From the NCBI GenBank assembly GCA_017473165.1, contig JAFUNA010000031.1, positions 1 to 64,000 on the forward strand: a stretch of DNA of 64,000 nt. The letters run 5' to 3'. The notes under the pieces were generated by a model. The model did no database searches. It had not been told where the DNA came from and was given only the letters and a program-made list of their open reading frames with translations. Made by a program: the position numbers and the translations under genes. The DNA is from Clostridia bacterium. GTDB taxonomy: Bacteria; Bacillota; Clostridia; Oscillospirales; Acutalibacteraceae. This document shows, one piece after another, positions 61,385-64,000 of this stretch; position 1 is the first letter of the stretch; each line of letters begins with the position of its first letter.

Positions 61385-63571
61385 TTATGTCACAATAATA
61401 TTTTCAGAGGCTATTTTAATAAGGGTTATAAACAGGTCAAGACCGTAGCCCAGAAGGCGTTTTGTGCCTTTATAGGAGTTTACGAATGTAAGCTCAATCG
61501 CTTCGGGAAAATAGAGCGAAAAATCTTCGAAATTTTCGGTTTCAAAAAACAGCTTTTCATATGATTTTCCAATCATTTCAGTATAAAAATCAAGAGTTTC
61601 TGCCGAGAAAACAATAACCTTTTTTGTGAAGCCTATAGGGTCAACACCCGTAAGACGGCAGTTTTCTTTTATGTATTCCTTTTCGCCGATTAAAACGATA
61701 AACTGAACAGGCTCGCGGTCAACAAGGTCAGGCTGTGTAAATTCAACAGTAAGTACCGTTCCGTCCTCAAAAACAATATTCTTGTCCCAGTCCGCACCGT
61801 TGAAGGTTTCCTTTGTGCCGTCGCCGTAGGTAACGGTTACGGTGTATTCCTCGGGCTTGTTGAGATCAAAGCCGTTTTCGTTGATTTCAAATTTCAGAAA
61901 ATCTTCAAGCTCCTCAATTTCGATTTCCTTGACATAATCGGTCATATCGTGAGCAACAAGAGTTTTTTCTATTTTTTGATTGGGGAATTCAAATACAGCC
62001 GTGTTTTCGCCTTCCTTAACTCCGCCCTCAATATAATAGTTCAGCTCCGTTGAATCAAAAACGAGTTCTTTTCCGGAGGAAAATTTAAGTCTGATGTCAA
62101 AAACATTGGCATAGTATTCATCGCTGAACATCGTAACGTAAGGAGCGGTCAGGTTATAGTCAATAATACGGTTGTTAAGGCTGTTGTTGAGAAACTCAAC
62201 GTCGGTTATTTCTTTGCCGCAGTATGCAATTTCTATTTTGGCAGACTCTGCTTTCAGATCAGGCTCCTTGCCGACGGTTATAAACCACTCGCCCTTTTCG
62301 ATATAATAAAGACCTTTAAAGCTTTCGCCGCAATAATCGATTCCGCCGCCTCTGTTAACTATGCCGCGGGGAAGTGCTTCGCCGTCTTTGCCGTAAGGGT
62401 CTATAGGTGTTCCGACATAAACATTCCATTCAAAGTCATCTTCGCCGAAATAATAATATCCCGTTTCTTCGGCATAAAAATCACAGAAATAATAGTCAAA
62501 GCCCTCTTCAAATCGAATTAAATTTGTTCCTTTAACTGCAGTTCCCGCATATTTGAACTTTTCGGAGGGCATATTTGCCGAACTCTGAATATAAATCGAA
62601 TTGTGTTTAGGATTTTCCTCATCCTTTTCAACAATCTGAACAGGTGTCGGGACTTCCTCAACAAGCTCGACAACGGGTTTTTCAGAGGGGATTTCCTTAA
62701 CGGTTTCGGTGTACGCAGCGGTTGTTGTTTCGGTTGGTTTGTTTATGCTTTTGACAATTCCCGTGATGCCAGCCGTTGAGCCCGCAACAACGCCCGCAAC
62801 CGCAACGCCTGCTGCGATTTTCTGTGCGGTTGAAAGAGCTGCTATCTTTGCGGCAATGCCCGTGCCTGCTGCCGCCGTGCCCGCGGCGGCAACGGAAATA
62901 ATATCCGACGGATTGATTCCGCTCTGGAAATTCTGTGAAAATGCGTTTGCGGTCTGCTCAATTGCCCATGCCGCAAGTCCGAGCGGTGCAACGCTGTATG
63001 CTGCCGCAATGCCTCTTCTCTCGAAACGTGATTTGAGGTCCTTTCTTGCAGTCCACAAGCGGTTTTTGACCGTGCTGACGGGCACTCCGAGGCTTTGGGA
63101 AATGTCGTTGACACTCATTTCCTCGAAATACATCATCATAACGCACGCACGCTTTTCTTCGGTAAGCTCGTCAATTGCCTCCATAACCGAGCGGCGTAAA
63201 TCCTCTTTGTCGGCACTTTCTTCGGGAGAAAATCCGAGACGGTCGTCGGGGATTGCCTCAACGGTTTCGTAGCCCTCATCCTCAAAGAATTTGGGTGTGG
63301 CTTTTCGGAGATACGCTTTGCTTTTGTTGGCAACAATCTGATTAAACCAGCTCATAAAGCTTTCGGGTTTTTCGAGTGTGTTGATTTTTTTAAGGGCTGT
63401 AACGTAGCTTTCCTGTATGATGTCCTCCGTATCGTGCTCGTTTTTTGTGATTTTGAGCGAAACGAAATAGACCTTTGAGCAGGTGAGCTTGTAAAGCTCG
63501 TCAAAAGCCGAATTGTCGCCGTTTTGCAGGCGGACAACCAAAGAAGCTATTCTGTCTTTCTCGTTCATCAT
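61385..63571 (-). CDS. ECF-type sigma factor fused to transmembrane helix and large ectodomain
   Basis: A 728-residue protein. Residues 1-185 are a sigma-70 region 2/region 4 factor of the ECF class: FDELYKLTCSKVYFVSLKIT, DTEDIIQESYVTALKKI (region 2), and MMYFEEMSVNDISQSLGVPV with STVKNRLWTARKDLKSRF (region 4 helix-turn-helix). After an Ala/Gly-rich stretch containing one membrane helix (about 245-270, KIAAGVAVAGVVAGSTAGI) comes a Thr/Glu/Pro linker and about 400 residues of acidic, aromatic, beta-rich sequence, likely outside the cell. No separate anti-sigma gene is adjacent. The start ATG 63571 follows GGAGGG. It would tether a sigma factor to the membrane with a sensor outside. Confidence 0.88.
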   Translation of the reverse strand: MMNEKDRIASLVVRLQNGDNSAFDELYKLTCSKVYFVSLKITKNEHDTEDIIQESYVTALKKINTLEKPESFMSWFNQIVANKSKAYLRKATPKFFEDEGYETVEAIPDDRLGFSPEESADKEDLRRSVMEAIDELTEEKRACVMMMYFEEMSVNDISQSLGVPVSTVKNRLWTARKDLKSRFERRGIAAAYSVAPLGLAAWAIEQTANAFSQNFQSGINPSDIISVAAAGTAAAGTGIAAKIAALSTAQKIAAGVAVAGVVAGSTAGITGIVKSINKPTETTTAAYTETVKEIPSEKPVVELVEEVPTPVQIVEKDEENPKHNSIYIQSSANMPSEKFKYAGTAVKGTNLIRFEEGFDYYFCDFYAEETGYYYFGEDDFEWNVYVGTPIDPYGKDGEALPRGIVNRGGGIDYCGESFKGLYYIEKGEWFITVGKEPDLKAESAKIEIAYCGKEITDVEFLNNSLNNRIIDYNLTAPYVTMFSDEYYANVFDIRLKFSSGKELVFDSTELNYYIEGGVKEGENTAVFEFPNQKIEKTLVAHDMTDYVKEIEIEELEDFLKFEINENGFDLNKPEEYTVTVTYGDGTKETFNGADWDKNIVFEDGTVLTVEFTQPDLVDREPVQFIVLIGEKEYIKENCRLTGVDPIGFTKKVIVFSAETLDFYTEMIGKSYEKLFFETENFEDFSLYFPEAIELTFVNSYKGTKRLLGYGLDLFITLIKIASENIIVT

Positions 63572-63679
63572 ATCTTTACCCTCCGCTTAACGGATTTTGG
63601 GGATAATTACCCCTTCATTAAGTTAGATGCGATGAGAATTCGATTGGTCTATGAAAATTTTAAAATTTTTCGGAATTTT

Positions 63680-64000
63680 TTATTTTTTATATTCAAAGGT
63701 CTGTTCGACTTCAAGAGCTTTGAGATATCTGCGGCATTCTTCCTTTGCTTTTTCAAGGTCGAGGTCAAGATAATTGCCGCATTCTTTTCTTGATGCACCG
63801 AAAACCTCGCCCTCATATGCAATGATATCGGCAAGGATTTTCTTTGTTATTTCAAGGATTTTTGCGTTATCCGCATTGCGCACAAGAAGATAAAATCCCG
63901 TTCTGCAGCCCATGGGTCCGAAATAGATAACATCATCGGAAATCTCGGAATTTCGCACGAAGGTTGCAAACATATGCTCAACCGTATGTGCGGTTGTTGT
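63680..64000 (-). CDS. luxS: S-ribosylhomocysteine lyase LuxS, C-terminal part (runs off window)
   Basis: The last 106 codons of luxS; the gene continues beyond the right edge. The metal-binding HTVEH (63988-63974) is followed by FATFVRNSE, the substrate-site motif FGPMGCRTGFYLLV with the catalytic Cys region, and CGNYLDLDLEKAKEECRRYL. LuxS splits S-ribosylhomocysteine into homocysteine and the autoinducer-2 precursor, recycling the by-product of SAM-dependent methylation. The stop is at 63680. The 108-bp gap to the sigma-factor fusion start (63572-63679) holds a small GGGG/CCCC palindrome but no clear promoter. Confidence 0.95.
   Translation of the reverse strand, partial: TTTAHTVEHMFATFVRNSEISDDVIYFGPMGCRTGFYLLVRNADNAKILEITKKILADIIAYEGEVFGASRKECGNYLDLDLEKAKEECRRYLKALEVEQTFEYKK

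Overview
The window reads as a chromosomal segment of a spore-lineage member of the Bacillota, class Clostridia, most likely an uncultured Oscillospirales (Ruminococcaceae-type) gut bacterium. The reasons are: a spoIIE gene with a Spo0A-style promoter, Clostridia gene orders (DUF951-prfA-Sua5, infC-rpmI-rplT-SpoU, dprA-topA-trmFO, acp-rnc-radical SAM-smc), strong GGAGG-type ribosome sites, consensus TTGACA/TATAAT promoters, moderate GC, and short dispersed hairpin repeats. The assignment is inference; no 16S gene is present.

Layout. 1-250: a type I toxin-antitoxin locus (35-aa holin-like peptide with an antisense RNA). 252-7546: radical SAM protein, a divergent membrane-protein/nucleoside-hydrolase fusion, an ABC importer operon, a secreted lipoprotein, PduL. 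7600-9050: an S1-domain protein flanked by hairpin repeats. 9079-16341: translation and housekeeping genes (DUF951, prfA, a Sua5-CoaE fusion, transglycosylase, two peptidases, efp, CD1247-like). 16370-18170: hairpin-repeat leader, GPH sugar symporter, and a small promoter-operator-terminator unit predicted to make a CU-rich sRNA. 18170-31214: spoIIE, rlmB, a degenerate P-type ATPase, infC-rpmI-rplT with leader, SpoU methyltransferase, dprA, topA, trmFO. 31257-36753: ACP-like protein without the usual serine, rnc, radical SAM, smc. 36864-39725: a class III aminotransferase with a duplicated class II aldolase. 39855-45262: three paralogous secreted alpha/beta hydrolases. 45489-53588: HAD phosphatase, secreted protein, mfd, hemolysin III-like, EamA transporter, glycerophosphotransferase. 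53630-54070: a free-standing 5S rRNA gene and a candidate structured RNA. 54087-60346: pfkB, subtilase, ybaK and lacZ in one minus-strand run. 60454-64000: secreted H/NC-motif protein, a sigma factor fused to a membrane anchor and ectodomain, and the end of luxS.

How it fits together. Most of the window is growth machinery (translation factors, tRNA/rRNA modification, topology, repair, chromosome segregation). Sugar use is seen in lacZ, the GPH symporter, PfkB and the aldolase pair. A secretome of hydrolases, protease and ectodomain proteins faces outward. The most novel-looking signals are non-coding or fusion items: the CU-rich sRNA unit near 18000-18145, the three-way-junction RNA near 53908-54035, the toxin/antisense pair at the left edge, the sigma-factor/ectodomain fusion, the VTT/nucleoside-hydrolase fusion and the P-type ATPase pseudoenzyme. 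No tRNA gene, CRISPR array, prophage or intact insertion sequence was recognised.
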